DNA of 64,000 nucleotides from Fulvia fulva (GCF_020509005.1 NC_063022.1:1426001-1490000); one strand, 5' to 3'. Shown: positions 9,556 through 23,663, counted from the stretch's first letter. Notes: generated by a model from the sequence alone, not told the origin. Numbers and translations: made by a program.

Positions 9556-12500
9556 GTAGCCCCCCTAAATAAAGCTAAGTTCTTACGAAGCCGTAGTAAT
9601 TCTATATATCGAGGATGTTCAGCTTTAGTACTAGGCTTAGGCCTAATATTATAGTCGATATACTATTAGTAAGCCCCGTCGAAGAGCTTAGATTCGAAAA
9701 GCCTACCGATATTGACCTCTAGGCCGTCTACGCGGGCGTAGTATTCTTCGATTGCTTAACAATTAAAGATAATATATTAGATAGGTTCCTATAAGGTATC
9801 CTACTTAGGACAACCTTACTATTCGACTTTATACTTAATCGGCGGTAGCCCTTTAATATCGTTAGGCTCTACGCGGATTCCCCGGATCTTACGGACGGCA
9901 TAGTCGTTAGAAGGTAGGTTAACCGGCTCGTCGACTTCTACTTTATCGGGAGGACCTAGTATATCTTAGTTTTAGTTTAGGAATAGGTCCTTAGCCGATA
10001 GCCGAAGGCGTACGGGATAGAAGACGTTATAGATCTTTATGTTCGTAGGAAGAGCTAGACGGTAGGCGTATAAACTAATACGCTCGGTAATCTTAAAGGG
10101 ACCTAGGTTCTTCTAGCTCAGCTTCTTAGAGGGGCGGTCCGTCTTAATATTCTTGGAGTTAAGGTATACTATATCGCCTACTTAGTAGTCGGGAGCTAGC
10201 TAGCGACGACGATTAGCTTAATCCTCGTAGATTACTTATACGTATACTATCTCGTCGTAGACTTCTTTATAGATCTATAAGAGTATAGTAGCGAACTCGT
10301 CTACTACTTGTTCGTTTACGTCTTCGGTAGGCGGGAGAGGCTCTTCTAGTTCTATACCTATACGAGGGTAGTAACCTCTCGTAGTATAGAAGGGAGAGTA
10401 GCTAGTAGTCTCCGAGTCCTAGTTACGAGTAGCGAACTCTACCGTAGGGATATACTAAGGCCAATCCTTCTAGTAGTAGTCGACGAAGTAACGAAGGACC
10501 TCTTCGAGAATAGCGTTCGTAATTTCGGTCTAGCCGTCGGTCTATAGCTAAAAGCTAGTCGAGAGGTTATACTTAATACCTAGGATAGTATATAGACGCT
10601 TCTAGAAGTACGAGATGAACTAGGAGCCTCTATTAGAGGTGATACTATCCGGGAGGCCTTAAAAGCGCTAGACGAATTCGTAGAACAAGCGAGTAGTCTC
10701 CTTTACGGTTATACTCTAGTACGGGATTATATACCGGTCCTTAGAGTAACGGTCTACGATCACTAGAAGGGCCTTTACCTTTACGCCGCTAAAGGTCTTA
10801 CCGTAAGGAAGATCGGTAATAAAGTCTATAGTAATATACTTCTACGGACGATTAGGCGCCGGGAGAGGGTATAAGAGACCGTAGGGGCGGTAGCGGTTAG
10901 CTTTAGCTCTTCGGTAAGTAGCGTAGTTTAGTACGTAGCGGCGGACGTCCTTCTAGGAATACGGCTACTAGTAATACCTAGCGAGGAGCTTATAGGTCTT
11001 AGCTACGCCTAGGTAACCCCTAGAGGCGGAGTCGTAGACGATTTAAAGAATCTTAGCTCGGATATTAGAGCCTTCGGGCTACGGTACGTAAAGCTTCTTA
11101 CGGAAGTAGACGATACCTTCCTAGAGCTCGTACTTAGATAGCGAGAAGCCCGGGAATGTCCTCGCGCTAGATTTAAGGGCCTAAACTAACTCTTAGCCGT
11201 CTAGGTCGGCATCGTACGCTATTCGTACTCGTACTATAATACCCTTAGGTTACTCCTTATTATTAAACCCCTTAAGGTCTAATTCGGATAAGCCGTCGGT
11301 CGTTACTAAGCCCTCTTTATCGTCGTTTAAGTCCTTAGCGTCCGAGGCGTATTCTTTAGGCTCGGATTTATTATGACTCTCGTTATAGTAGGTAGGAGCG
11401 AGTATAAGAGTAGTAAAGGAAGCGGCGAGCGTAGGCTAGCCGTTCGATAGGTACTCTCGAAGCTCGGAAGAGAGGTTATACTCTTTAATAACTTGTTGCT
11501 CTACGATTTGCTAGCCCCCTCTTCGATCAACTAGAGAGTTATTAGGGCGGCGGGTAAGGGCGTCGGCTATCGAGTTGGCCTTACCGGGCGTATACGAGAT
11601 CATAAAGTTAAACCGGGAGAGGAACTCGCTCTAGCGGGCCTAGCGATGATTAAGTAGCTTGCTCTTTATAAAGTAGACGAGGTTCTTATAGTCGGAGCTT
11701 ACTTAGACGGGTATAGTAGAGCCTTCGAGCTCGGGGCGCTACTCTTTAAAAGCTTTAACGATAGCGAGAAGCTCCTTATCGTAGATCTCGTAGTTATACT
11801 CCGTAGCGGTCATCTTCTTAGAGAGGAAGGCGATAGGTAGCTAGAGAGATTTAGGCGAGCGGCGTTATAGTAGGACACCGCCTACTACGCCGTCGGATAC
11901 GTTAGTCTCTATACGGGTCTCTAGTTTAAAATCGAAGTACTATAGAAGCGGGTTCTTAATAAACTTCGCTTTAAGTAAGTCAAAAGCCTCCTAGTATTTG
12001 TTAGTCTAGGCGAACTTCTTACCCTTACGCGTAAGCTTCGTTAAAGGGCGTACTACACCCGAAAATACGTAGATAAAGCGGCGGTAGAAGTTAGTAAAGC
12101 CTAGGAAACCCTAGACCTCTTTAACGTTCGTAGGAGCATCCTATTCGACGATAGCGTCGATCTTCTCTTAGTCTATCTTAATACCGTCTACGGTAATGAT
12201 TAAACTAAGGAACTTGACTTCGGTCTTCTTAAACTAGTACTTGTCGATATCGAGCTACAAGCCGGCGTCTACGAGCTTCTAAAGGACCTTATAGACGTGC
12301 TCGCGGTACTCCTCCTTAGTCTCGCTATCGACTAGGATGTCGTCGATATAGGTAGTATAGAACTAATCGAGGAACTCCTAAAGGATATCGTTAATAAAGT
12401 TCTAGAAGGTACTAGGCCCGTTATAAACGCCGAAGGGTATAACGAGCGACTCGAATAGCCCGTAGCGAGTACGGAAGGCTATAAGATACTCGTGTCCTTC

Positions 12501-12581
12501 TACTATTCGTAACTTGTTAAACGTAGCGATAATATCGAGCTTAGTAAAGTACTTGGCCTTAAAGAGGCGTTCGAGCGTCTC

Positions 12582-12782
12582 CTAAATTAACGGTATTAGG
12601 TAGCGGTTCTTCTTTATAATAGCGTTTAAGCCTCGGTAGTCTACGTAGAAGCGTAGACTACCGCCGGGCTTCTTAACGAATATAACGGGACTGCTAGCGC
12701 TAGAACGGCTCGCTCGAATAAACCCCTTCTTTAGGTTCTCTTCGAGGTATCTCTTAAGGACGATAAGCTCTTCTCGGGACAT
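12582..12782 (-). pseudogene. Gypsy copy 1 reverse transcriptase fragment (66 codons open)
   Basis: One of the few stretches of the gypsy pol frame that stays open. It reads VIFVKKPGG and [11 protein letters not shown], the standard Ty3/gypsy reverse-transcriptase entry motifs. It continues, with RIP stops, to TYIDDILV near 12,345. It is not a functional gene by itself. Confidence 0.85.
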
Positions 12783-14806
12783 AGAATATAGCGGTCCGAA
12801 CGGTGTCTCTATACCTTCTTCTAGCTCAATCTTATAGTCGTAAGGGCGATAAGGAGGCAGCTCGTCTACGGCTTTAGTATCGAATACGTAGAGGATATAG
12901 TATGCCTAAGGAGGGACCTTCGTAGTAGGGTCGGTAGGTATACGCTTCTTATCGAGCTTCTCGAGGGCGATATCGATATCGCGGAGAGAGGCGGCGAAGA
13001 CTTAAGCTTTAGGCTACTTAGTAGTAGTAGTAAAGGTAGCGGCGTTTACCTAGAAGATCTTAGTATACTTAGGACCGCGCTAAGGCGGCGGAGAAGGCGG
13101 AGGCGCCGGAGGAGCTTCTAGAGGGAAACTGATAGTAAGGGAAGTCTAGTCGATAATAGGTCGGTATCGTCTAAACTAGGGGAGGCCGAGGATAAACTTC
13201 TAATACGGTAGGGACGTAAGGAAGCTAGTAATCGACATACGCTTGCCTCCGAGGGTGATTGACGTGTATATAACATAAGTAATCTTACTAGTAGTAGTCT
13301 CCGTACCGTTAAAGAGTTTAAGGGTACGAGGGTACTTTAGTTCCTAGGGTTCGAGGTTAAGAGAGGTCGCGAGTTTATAGTCTATAAAAGACTCGCCTAG
13401 TGCGCTAGTGTCTATAAGAGTAAGATTGGAAGAAGAGAGTTTCTTTGAGCCGATATTTACATTCGTAACGAACGGTTTGTAAGCGTAGTCCTTGCCCGTC
13501 TCGTCGTATAGGTCTAGCTATACTATATTGATCCTCAACTTCTTTCCTCTCTTTACTTTCGGTAAACGTTGTTCTTAGTCTTCATCGCGTCGATAAGGAA
13601 GACCTAGGCTTTTTCCTGCTTAGCGGGAGTAGTAGGAGTAGGCTCGATAGCGCCGATAGCGCCGCGAACCGGGTTACGGGCGTTACGGGTAGCGAGCTAC
13701 GGATAGTTAACTACGAGATAGCCTAGACCGCCGTAGTAGGTATAGAGTCCGGCCTAGCGACGGCGAAGCTTCTCTTCGGGAGTAAGCTTACCGTTAACGA
13801 GGCCCTAGACTCGAGGGACGGCGGTACTAGCGCTAAGATCTATAGTATTACCTATAGAGACGGGAGGGAGAGCCGTAGGAGCGGCGGCGCCTAGTAGAGT
13901 AGCGAAGCGGCTTCCGGGACTACGAGGCTAACGACCTTAAGAACGGGAAGCGAGGAGAGAGGCGGTATATTTTATATTAGAGTCGAGGCGCTAGTAGGTC
14001 TCGACGAGCTTACGGAAGCTTATAGTACCGACGTCCTTGTCCTCGAGGGCTCTAAGAAGCTCTACTAATAAGCCACGGCGGAGAGTACTCTTCTTAGTCT
14101 CTTCGTTATAGCCGGTAAACCCGATATCGCGGTTAAAGGCCGCGAGGTACTCGGCGAAGCTCCTATTCTTCTAGAGGAGGTTATAGATAGCGTTCTAGGC
14201 GGTAGCTCTACGGTCTAGATCACTCAAGGTAGTACAGAGGTCCTATATTAAGGTAAGGACGTTCGGGTAGCCGATAGTCTACGTAGCGTTATCGATATAG
14301 TATTATACCTAAGCCGCGGCGTCTCCCCGAAGAAGGGAGAAGACGTACGTAACCTTGTCCTTCTCTTACGGAAAGTGGTCGGCATTAGCTAATAGCTTGA
14401 TAGTGAGCTATGTCTTAAATGCCTCGAACTTACTCTTATTACCGTCGAACTCGTCTAGGTCGTTAACCTTCTTAGAGAAGTACTAGCGGCGGTTGTCGTC
14501 GGCGTACGGTACGAGGTTCTAGAAGGTGTTTATAATACCTTAAAGGTATATTACTTAGTTGTTTGCTTACTCGACCTACTAGGCGGTCTCGCGGAAAGAG
14601 GAGACGGTACGGTTAATAAGAGCGTAGGCGGTATCGGGGTTAGCGTTTACCTAGGCACCGAAGGTAGCGGCGTTCGAGAAGGGGATATTAGCCTACTTAC
14701 TAAAGTAGAATAGAGTGTCTTAGTTATCGAGGTTGACACCTTTATCGGTAGCGTAGTCACCTATAAGGATAACTCGAGTAGTTAATAGTTTGTTAGTCTT
14801 TCGTAA

Positions 14807-15325
14807 TATTAGGGCGAGAGCCTAGCCTATAAGATATAAGAGTAAAAGCGAGAATGTAGGTACAAAGTATAGATATAAAGGGTATAGTATAATTGCGATA
14901 TAAAACGAAAGACGAAGAAAGTAAGAGAGGCCTAGAGAAGGCCGGATACTTATACGCGACCCTCGCGAGTACGTGTCTCCGTATTAATAGGGCGAACCTA
15001 TACGAAGCCGCGCTTAGTAGCTTTGCTCAAAACCTTATTCCAACCTGCCCTACGTTCCGAGTCTTCTACGTACTTCTTCTAGGGTCTAGCGTAGTCGCGG
15101 GTACTCGCGGGAGTACCGTGAGTTATATAGCTACGAGCCGAAGTGAATCTATTAAGGTTTAGTAGAGTAGTAAATTTAGAGGGCTAGGTCCCGTAGTAAA
15201 TATTACGGGGCATATAATTCTTAGCGCTTATATACTAAGCTAGACTTTTACTTCTTAACGACTTCTAAGCACTCTAAGGCTCTTCTGTCCCTACCTTCTA
15301 TACACTCTATAGGGAGACTATAATA
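14807..15325 (-). repeat. Gypsy copy 1, 5' LTR (519 bp)
   Basis: Direct repeat of 9037-9555. An 89-codon open frame inside it (14,893-15,162, plus strand) has a sister frame in the other LTR and is not considered a gene. Confidence 0.9.
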
Positions 15326-15359
15326 CGTACGTATTTCTGGGGGGGAAGCTACTAGATAT

Positions 15360-15730
15360 AACCGTACGCTACGGAATAGCCTTAGTAACCCTAAAGGGAA
15401 TAGAGATGTAGAAGGCCCGTATAAGTATAAGTATAATCGACCTATACTTTCTATTACGAGAACTTAAATAGAGACTAGTCTAATACCGACCGAACTACGC
15501 GCTAGAGGCCTCCTTAGACTATATCTCTATTTAAACTACGCTAGGGGTAAAGGCGATAGAGGAGCTAGTAAGCGAACTACGCCGTAACTAGAAGAAGGTA
15601 CGCTAGGACGATATAAGAGACTTTGTCAAATAGATATAGTATATATATATACGGAAGTTAGGATACGTAATAGGGAAGGAGGAAGGACTAATATAGTATA
15701 CGAAGGTATATAGTAGAACAGTATTTAGTA
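15360..15730 (+). pseudogene. RIP-degraded coding fragment, family unknown
   Basis: Read on the plus strand, about 120 codons form a coherent, charged, helical-looking protein whose only interruptions are TAG/TAA codons at likely Gln positions. It starts right after the gypsy LTR and stops abruptly near the first copia copy. I do not recognise the product. Confidence 0.4.
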
Positions 15731-15759
15731 CTAAAGGTGTCTCTACTATCAGTATAGAG

Positions 15760-18367
15760 ACTACGTCTCTTATACCTATATAGAGGGATATTACTCTAGT
15801 CCTAGTTCTATTTCACTACGCCTTATCGGGTTTACCTATATCTTATCCTACGACGGTAGTTCCTCCGACAGTCTCGTACTAACTAGCTAAGTAACTTTAG
15901 GTCCTCTAAGTCGCTCCTACTATTCGTACGGTATCTCGGTAGTATTGCCGTACTATTATCTCGACTAGCTTAGTATATACTAAGTTAGTCTTAGTACCGT
16001 ACGACATACCTACTAACCTATATTCGTAATACTCCTACTTAGGTCGTAAGGTAAGGAACGATTGTTTCTACTATACTAGCTATAGCTATTATACGAAGGT
16101 CTAGAACTAGGGACCGGCTAGCGGTTTAGTTAAACTATCTACTACTATCTCCTTAGTATAGTAGTACTCTACTTTAATCTTCCTCTACTACTAGAGGTGC
16201 CTAATATAGTTATAGGTAACATTAATATACTTAGATCTTTCGTAGATATAGGCGTCCTTAACTAAGGTTAGAGCCGCCTAGTTATTCCCTATAAGGCGCA
16301 CTAGTCTTAGTTCGTCGACGGTGCTCTTATCTACTAGGACTATTAGTTAGAAAGAGTAGTCTCCTACTAGCCCCGGCTAGTTTATCTCTCGGAGGATAGC
16401 CGCTAGGAACTAGGATTATTTTACGGTAGCGTTTTTTACTATAAACTCTACCTCTATAGTAGAGGTTGCTATAGACTTTTGCTTCTTACTTATCTAGGAT
16501 ATAGGTATACCGTATACTAGCTAGATATGTCCTAGAATTAAGACCCTATCTACTCGATCTATCGCGTAGTCGGAGTCTAAGTATCCGGTTAGGGTACCGC
16601 TACTACGTCTAAACATTAACCCTAGGTCGGGGAACGACCTTAGGTATCTCGAGAACTTCTTTAGTGCTTTTATATACCGCTTTGTTAGATCCGCGACATA
16701 TGTACTAGTTCTCCCGAGTAGGAAGGCTAGGTCCGGTCTCGTTATAGTTATTAGCTATATCTAGGTCCTATTATCGCTCTAGTAGTTATCCTTACTATAT
16801 CTCTCGTCGTTCGGGGCTATAGGACGGAGGTTATCGTAACTATCTATTAGCGAGAGTATTAGGCTTGCCTTTTCTTTTACTATGTCTATTTTAGTAAGGG
16901 CCTTACGTATATAATAGCCCTAGTCGAGTTTTAGGGTACCGTTACGCCTATTACGAGTAATCTTTAGTCCTAGTAGTTTCTCCGGTTCCCCGAGATCCTT
17001 AATCTTAAAGTGTGACGCAAACTACTTCTTAAACTATTAGATATCGGCTAACCTTAGTACTATAATAGGTATGTCGTCTATATAGATAAGTAGTATAATG
17101 TCTCTCTTAGTATAAGTTAGTAGACATAGGTCTACCTCGGACTAGTAGAATCCTATTTTAACTAACGTAGCGATATAGAGCTTGTTCTAGTCTCTAGCTA
17201 CCTACTTTAGGCCGTAGAGACTCCGGAGTACCTTAAGGACCGTATTCGGTAGGGTTTCGACTCCTAGTAGGGGTTTTATATAGATGTCTTCGGCTAGGTA
17301 GCTTTAGGTAAACGTATTGTTAACGTCGACCTAGTATATCTCGAGATCCCGCTCGTAAACTACTACTATAAAGACCCTTAGGGTGTTATAGCGTACTATA
17401 GGTACGAATGTCTCTTCGAAGTTAACGCCGAATTTCTATAAAAACCCTCTTACGACAAGTCTTGCCTTGAACTTTTCGATTACTCCGCTAATAAGTCTCT
17501 TTACGTCGAAGACCTACTTAGAGATAACTATATTCGCCCCCCTTAGAGCGATAGCCGTTTCCTAGGTATTATTACTTAATAACGAGAGTAGCTTAGTATC
17601 GATAGCGTCCTTCTATAAGTAGCCCTATTTAGGATTCCCTACCGTAGCCTTATATATCTTCGGGATAGGTACTTCCTATTAGTAGGCGATACCGGGTCCG
17701 AATATAGTAAAGGCGTATTCTTCGACTTCGTCGAATAGTTCCTCTACCGTAGCTATAAATATACGTTCGTTAGTATCGGTAAGTCTATTATTTACCTATA
17801 GTAGTTAGTAGAACAAAGCTATTATAGCTTTGTAGTACTTAGCCTTATAGTCCTAGTCCTAGCCGTAGTTATCGTTAGGATCCCTAGTCCTTTATATCCG
17901 GACGATAAGTTCCGGTAGCTCCGGGGTTTCCTCGATCTTCTTATAGTCCGCGATATTATCTAGTCTACCGGAAAGTTAGATATAGAGCGGTCTTAAGACA
18001 GTTAGTCCTTTATCCTTAGCCGCGGCGGGTTCGGTCTCTACGTAGGGAGCGGGGATTAGCTAGGTCGGTTCTTCTATAAAGGACTCGGCTACTTTAGTAG
18101 TAGGAAGTTAGGGTATTATACTACCCGAGGATCGTAAGATTACTATCGGGGTATCCGCTAGTCGCTAAACTAGTAGTAGTCGCGAGACCGCCGGTAGTCG
18201 ACCGACTAGCCTTCGTTTAGGTACCCTACTAGGTTAGTTCGGAAAGGAGATACCTAAGTCTAGATCTCCCCCCTTCTCGTTTTCGAACTAATCTACTTAG
18301 CTATACTATCTAATAGCTCGTATATCTAGCTCCTAGAATAACTATTACTTAGTTAATTAACCGTTTC
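15760..18367 (-). mobile_element. RIP-degraded Ty1/copia element, copy 1 (3' part)
   Basis: Minus-strand copia pol remnant: RNase H region near 16.1-16.4 kb (DNQAAL- and YIRHL-like text), reverse transcriptase with LIYIDDIP at about 17,068-17,094, and the end of integrase near 18.3 kb. It aligns throughout with copia copy 2 but is clearly diverged from it, so it is an older or different subfamily. It ends exactly at the left LTR of copia 2 (18,368). Neither its own LTRs nor its gag part was found. Confidence 0.8.
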
Positions 18368-18601
18368 TATTAAATAGGTACGAGTTACGTAGTAGTAGAA
18401 GGAGGCGGATTATATAAAAGACGAAGAAGGACCTAATAGGATAGCGTATATCTATATATAGTATCGCCGGTGTTTATATAGGTAGATACTAGGTATCCGG
18501 ATGTTTACTAGCCTATAGGCTAGTAAACCCTAGTCACGTGATCTAGTCATATAACACACCTACACCTACATACTTGTCCTACGGCCTATATGTTCTTAAC
18601 A
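18368..18601 (-). repeat. Copia copy 2, 3' LTR (234 bp)
   Basis: Direct repeat of 23,664-23,897 and of the interrupted LTR at 39,626-40,994. On the minus strand it begins TGTTAAGAAC and ends TTTAATA (CA mutated to TA). Confidence 0.9.
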
Positions 18602-21600
18602 CTTCTACTTAGGCTATATAGTCTCCTACAATCCCTTTACGTAAGCTGGAGCTGCCTTATAAAGTTTTGGAACTACTAGCTATTAAGGGGCTTTATTAAC
18701 CTATTAGTAGCTATGTCCTTTATATAGTAGTAGTCTACTATAATCTTCTTCTATCACTAGAGATGTCTAACATAGTTATATATAACATCAATATGCTTTG
18801 ACCTTTTATGTATATAGGCATCTTTAATAAGTGTCAAAGCGGCTTAGTTGTCACCTATAAGCTTGACTAGCCTTAGCTCGTTAATAGTGCCCTTACTTGC
18901 CCTTATACTCGGCTAGAAAGAGCTCTTTCCTACTAGTTCTAGGCACTCTATTTCCCTAAGGACAGTAGTAAGAAATTGTGACTACTTTACGGCTACGTTT
19001 ATAGCTATGAACTTAGCTTCTATTATTAATGTTATAATAGACTTCTGCTTCCGACTTATCTAGGACATAGGTGATCTATAAAGGAACTATACGTATCCTA
19101 GAATTGAGACTCTATCCACTTTGTCTATAGCGTAGTTAGAGTCCGAGTATCCCTAGAGATTGCCCTATCCCTTTCTATATATAAGACCTAGGTCTAGGTA
19201 CGACCGTAGGTATTAGGAGAGCTTCTTTAAAGCCTTTATATACTACTACGAGGGATCAGCAACATATAAGCTAATTCTTCTAAGGTGGAATGCTAAGTCT
19301 AGCCTTGTCATTATCATTAGCCACATCTAGGTACTATTGTAGCTCTAGTAATCCTGTTTGTTACACCTCTTATCTATAGGTGCCGTAGGCACTAAGTGCT
19401 CGTAGCTCTCTATAGGTGAGTAGGTTGGCGTAGCCTTCTCTCTAGCCATGTTCATCTTAGCTAAGTTAGCGTAGACATAGTGTCCTTGATTAAGCTTTAA
19501 AGTACCTTAGGACCTGTCTCTTATAATCCTTATTCTAAGGATCTTCCTAGGTTCACTAAGATCTTTAATCTTAAACACTTTTCCAAGCTCAGCCTTAAAC
19601 TACTAAACATCTAATAGCTTCGGAGCTGTAATAGGTATGTCATCTATATAGGTAAGGACTATAAGGCCTCTATCCGTATAGATAAGTAGGCATAGATCTA
19701 CCTAGGACTAGGTAAATCTAATCTTCTCTAGCTTCGTAACATAGAGCTTGTTCTAGTCTCTAGCTGCTTGCTTAAGCCTATAAAGGCTTCGTAGGACCTT
19801 AAACACTATGTTTAGAGGTGCTTCAACTCCTAGGGGTGGGATTATATAGATGTCTTTAAGAAGGCTACTTTAGGTAAAAGCATTATTCACACCTACTAGG
19901 TGCATCTCGAGATCTCTCTTATACACTACTACTATGAATACTCGGAGAGTATTATGTCTAATAGTAGGTATAAAGGTCTCTTCGAAGTTAACCCTATATT
20001 TCTATAAAAACCCTCTTATAACTAGTCTTGCCTTAAACTTCTTAATAGCTCTACTAATCATTCTTTTCACATCAAAGACCTACCTAGAAGTAATTAGATT
20101 GGTACCCTTTGGCGGTACAACTGCTTCCTAGGTATTGTTGCTTACTAAGGCAATAAGTTCGTTCTCGATTACCTCTCTCTATATATGTCCCTATTCGGGG
20201 TCTCCTACGGCTACCTTATAGGACTTTAGGATTGGCACTTCCTACTAATAGGCTATAGCCTGCCTAATAGTAGCAAATGTATATTCTTCTACGTCGTTTA
20301 GAATCTCCTCTACCTAGCTTATTATAGGGTCTAGATAGAATATCTAGGCGATAAGAGCCTTATAGTGTTTAGCCTTATACTCTTTAGAGTTATTATCTCC
20401 GTCCCCCCTTAACCTCTTATTGCCTATAACCTGAGGTAGCGCTAGGTGTTCGGATAGGTCGAACTGAACGATATCTTCTTTTTCTTTTATTAGGGTACCC
20501 TAATCTCTAAACTTCTAGTATTCCCTAATGTCCTTTAGAGGAGGGGGAAGTTATATAAATAGCGGTTACTATAGTATTGATGACTTAGGTAGGTTCTGTA
20601 TAGATCTACCGTTATCGGCCTTCGACAGTATTAAAACCGCCTTAATATTTTCTCCTAGCCTTGGTAACGGTGTTTCTAATAATCCCCTATCGGAAAATTT
20701 CGCCCTAAAGGGCTTCCTCCTAATAGGATTGCTCTATAGCGCTCGACTCGGCTAGTTAGTGAAGGTGATACTAAGATCTATATCTCCCCCCTTCTTATTT
20801 TTAAACTAGTCGACGTGACTATACGCTTTTATAGCTTTTATGTCGGGATCCTAGAACAGCTATTATTTTGTAGTATTTTCTAAGTAGCCTATAAACACGG
20901 CTTCTTTTCCTCGGTTTATCAACTTGTCTCTCCTTAAGCCTTAAGGTTAGGCTCTTAGGTCTATATAGACTATAGCTTTATATCCCTAGACGCGGAAATA
21001 GTCGACTAACGGTACTTAGCTAGTAAAGGCTTCTTCTAGTAAAAGAGCAATACTATTAATGATCGGACTATTAGGCAGTCTGTTTCTGATTATAGTCTGT
21101 GCTTATAAAGCTTCTAGCTAGAACTTAACTAGTATACTAGAGTCTTTAAGTATAGCCCGGACTATATTCTTAGAGGCTTGAATTGACCTTTCTATAGGTC
21201 CATTTTAAAGAGAGTTGTAGGCATTAGTTATGTCTATCTAAGTGCTAAACTCCTTCTCCTACTCTTTTAGTAAGGCGAGAATTTCCTTTATACTATTACT
21301 ACGGATCGTAGACAGAAAGTACCTTGACAACCGTTCTGCCTAGACCTTCTAATCCCGTAGGGCTATAGGAGCGTCGCTCCTAGCCTTTAAAGGGATTACC
21401 TACTTCTTCCTAGAGAAGTTGTCTATAATCTCAAGCCAATATTTATATCCTAGCCTAGAGACTACGCCCTAAAAAGGCCTATAGATATCAATAGAGACAA
21501 GGGCTAGCCTTTCTCCTTTTCTCTCTATAGTAGGTCCCTTACACTTCCTTATATTAGCAAGGGAGCATACCTTATAACTTAGGTATTTAGAAGGAATAGG

Positions 21601-23645
21601 GATAGGATCTTTCTTATTAGTACCTCTATAAAGGTTTCTTAGTAGTCCCTTACTAAGGTGTATACATCTTCTATACTATAGCTCCTACTAATCTTCGGAC
21701 TTAGTATTAGCTATAGCGGTACCGTTACGTTCTTAAGAGAGTATACTAGTATACTATAGCTTAAGAATTTCCGAGATCGAGTAGATAAACGGTACTCCTC
21801 CTCGAAGTTTGGTCTAGACAACGGGTTTACTAGACAAGGATTTTAGGGTGAAACTAGGTAGTTAGATAGTAAATTGTTAGCTAAACTGATTCTACGAAAC
21901 AAGACTAACTCTAAGGCTAGGAACAAACAGGACATTTTCTAAGACAATTTACTTTCTAGAAGGACTACCTATTACTACACTTCCTATATATATAGCTTGT
22001 AGATAGCCACCCCTAACCTTGATCCACTTCCTCTTTTAAAGAGGCTTTAGTGTCCTAAATAGTGAATCTTAGTCAGTTATATATGATGATACATAAGAGT
22101 CAAGTAACTACTCGGACGAGGGGTACTTACTTTTGACTTCTATAGTAGAATAGGCAACCTCATTAACATCATCATCTTCTAATAGTATCTTAGGGTCTGA
22201 TGCGTCTTCCTAGGTCGTATAGGCCCTTGTAGGCTTACTAGAGGAGGCCTTTGGCTTGCGGCTCTCCTTTATCTACTTTATAAGGTCCGTTATTACCTTA
22301 AGGACATCACGAAGGTTTAGTAATAATAACCTCCTATGAGGTAGTAACGGTTGTCTCTTAGTAGGGTAGGTAACCCTAGCTAGTTTGTCCTTGTTCCTAA
22401 TAGCCTACTAAGCTATACAAAGGTGTAGGCACTTGCTTATAAAATGGTTACTACCGTAGAGATAGTACGTAAGCTTACCCTAGAAACCCTTCTTAGCGAA
22501 TATAGCTATCCCTTAATAAATCATTGATTCTTGCTTCTCCCTAAGAATTATAAGAATGTCTTATAGTAAGAGATTCACCTAGGTATTAATTGCATCGCGA
22601 ATTGAGCTAAATAAGTCTAGTAGAGCTACTAAGAGTTACTAGATCTTTCTGTCCTTAGTCTTGATATCTTAGAACTAAGGCGAGATTGAAACAGCCCTCC
22701 TTATAATTGAGCTAAGCTCCTACTAGGCGTCATCTATTGACTAGTCCTCTATTATCACGAAATTAGTGTATTGCTAAAGCAAACTTCTTCTAGTAGCGAG
22801 AAGTCTTCTCTTATATTTAGCTTTAGCCTATTCCTACAACTCCTTTATATACCGGATCTCGTATATCATCTCTTAGTTATCTATCGACAGACAGATATAT
22901 ATCTTATATAGGGCCGTTATATTATGCCGTCTATACGATGCCTTCCTTATCGCTTAATCTAAAGGAAGGGATGACTCCGATAATGTAGAGGGTGTCGCTA
23001 TAGATAGGGTTATAGCGGGAATGTCCGTAATAATGTCTTCGAGGACCTAGTCAACCTACTTTAATACTAGGTATATTCTTATTAGCTTGAACTATGTTTC
23101 GTAGTTCTCTCTTATTAGAACAGGTGCTACTCTCTTTCTTATAAACTCAGTCTCGTTCTCTATTTTTGTAAGTTAAGGGATAGGTTAGCTACCCTTAGGT
23201 AAAAGGATATATTCGGTCGTACGCGATCGGATCGAAATAGGATAAAACGAACGCGAGGTTAATAGCGGAGAGGATAGCTATCCGCCGGGAAGGGGAGGAA
23301 AGTCGAAGGATCGTATTAGTACTAAGACACTATAGCGTAACTCTCTTAGTAGAGGGGGTTTCTAAGACACTACGGCTCTCTTAGAATGAATAGTTAGTCG
23401 ATGCGTACGCGATGTCCGGAGAGCGACTCTTCTTAGTAAGCTCGCCTACTTGTCTAAGGTATTAGTATAGGCTCCCTAACTTAGAGTCTAATAGTGCCTT
23501 ACTAGGCTCTTTTACGTCTTATATACACCTATAGCACGGCTATAGCTTCCTATATAATACGGGTGCGGCCTCTAGTCTGCCTTCCTTTTGTTCTAAAGAG
23601 GAATAACTCTAATACGACTTTGTCGAGGGTGAAATACCGAGTTAC

Positions 23646-23663
23646 TAACCCGGGCTTATAACC
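23646..23663 (-). other. Probable primer-binding site of copia copy 2
   Basis: Immediately inside the 5' LTR the minus strand reads GGTTATAAGCCCGGG. Copia-type elements often prime with a half molecule of initiator tRNA-Met, whose anticodon-arm complement resembles GGTTATGAGCCC; one G to A RIP change would explain the difference. The same sequence lies beside the copia 3 LTR (39,608-39,625). Confidence 0.45.

Larger units (their letters stand above)
9037..15325 (-). mobile_element. Complete but RIP-inactivated Ty3/gypsy retrotransposon, copy 1
   Basis: A 6.3-kb LTR retrotransposon on the minus strand, with the 5' LTR at 14,807-15,325 and the 3' LTR at 9037-9555. Internal order on the minus strand: gag-like (about 14.7-13.6 kb), protease region (about 13.5-13.1 kb), reverse transcriptase (about 12.9-12.1 kb, TYIDDILV at 12,331-12,360), RNase H (about 12.0-11.6 kb) and integrase (about 11.0-10.0 kb, with a KKLS...KNLGPFKI-type C-terminal region). 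Stops at Gln positions occur throughout. A G-run next to the 3' LTR (plus-strand C-run at 9560-9565) fits a polypurine tract. No clean target-site duplication is visible (gttcc on the left, cgtac on the right). Confidence 0.88.

Noticed and set aside
9032..15330. Target-site duplication of gypsy copy 1
   Set aside because: Flanks gttcc and cgtac do not match; mutation or recombination may have erased it.
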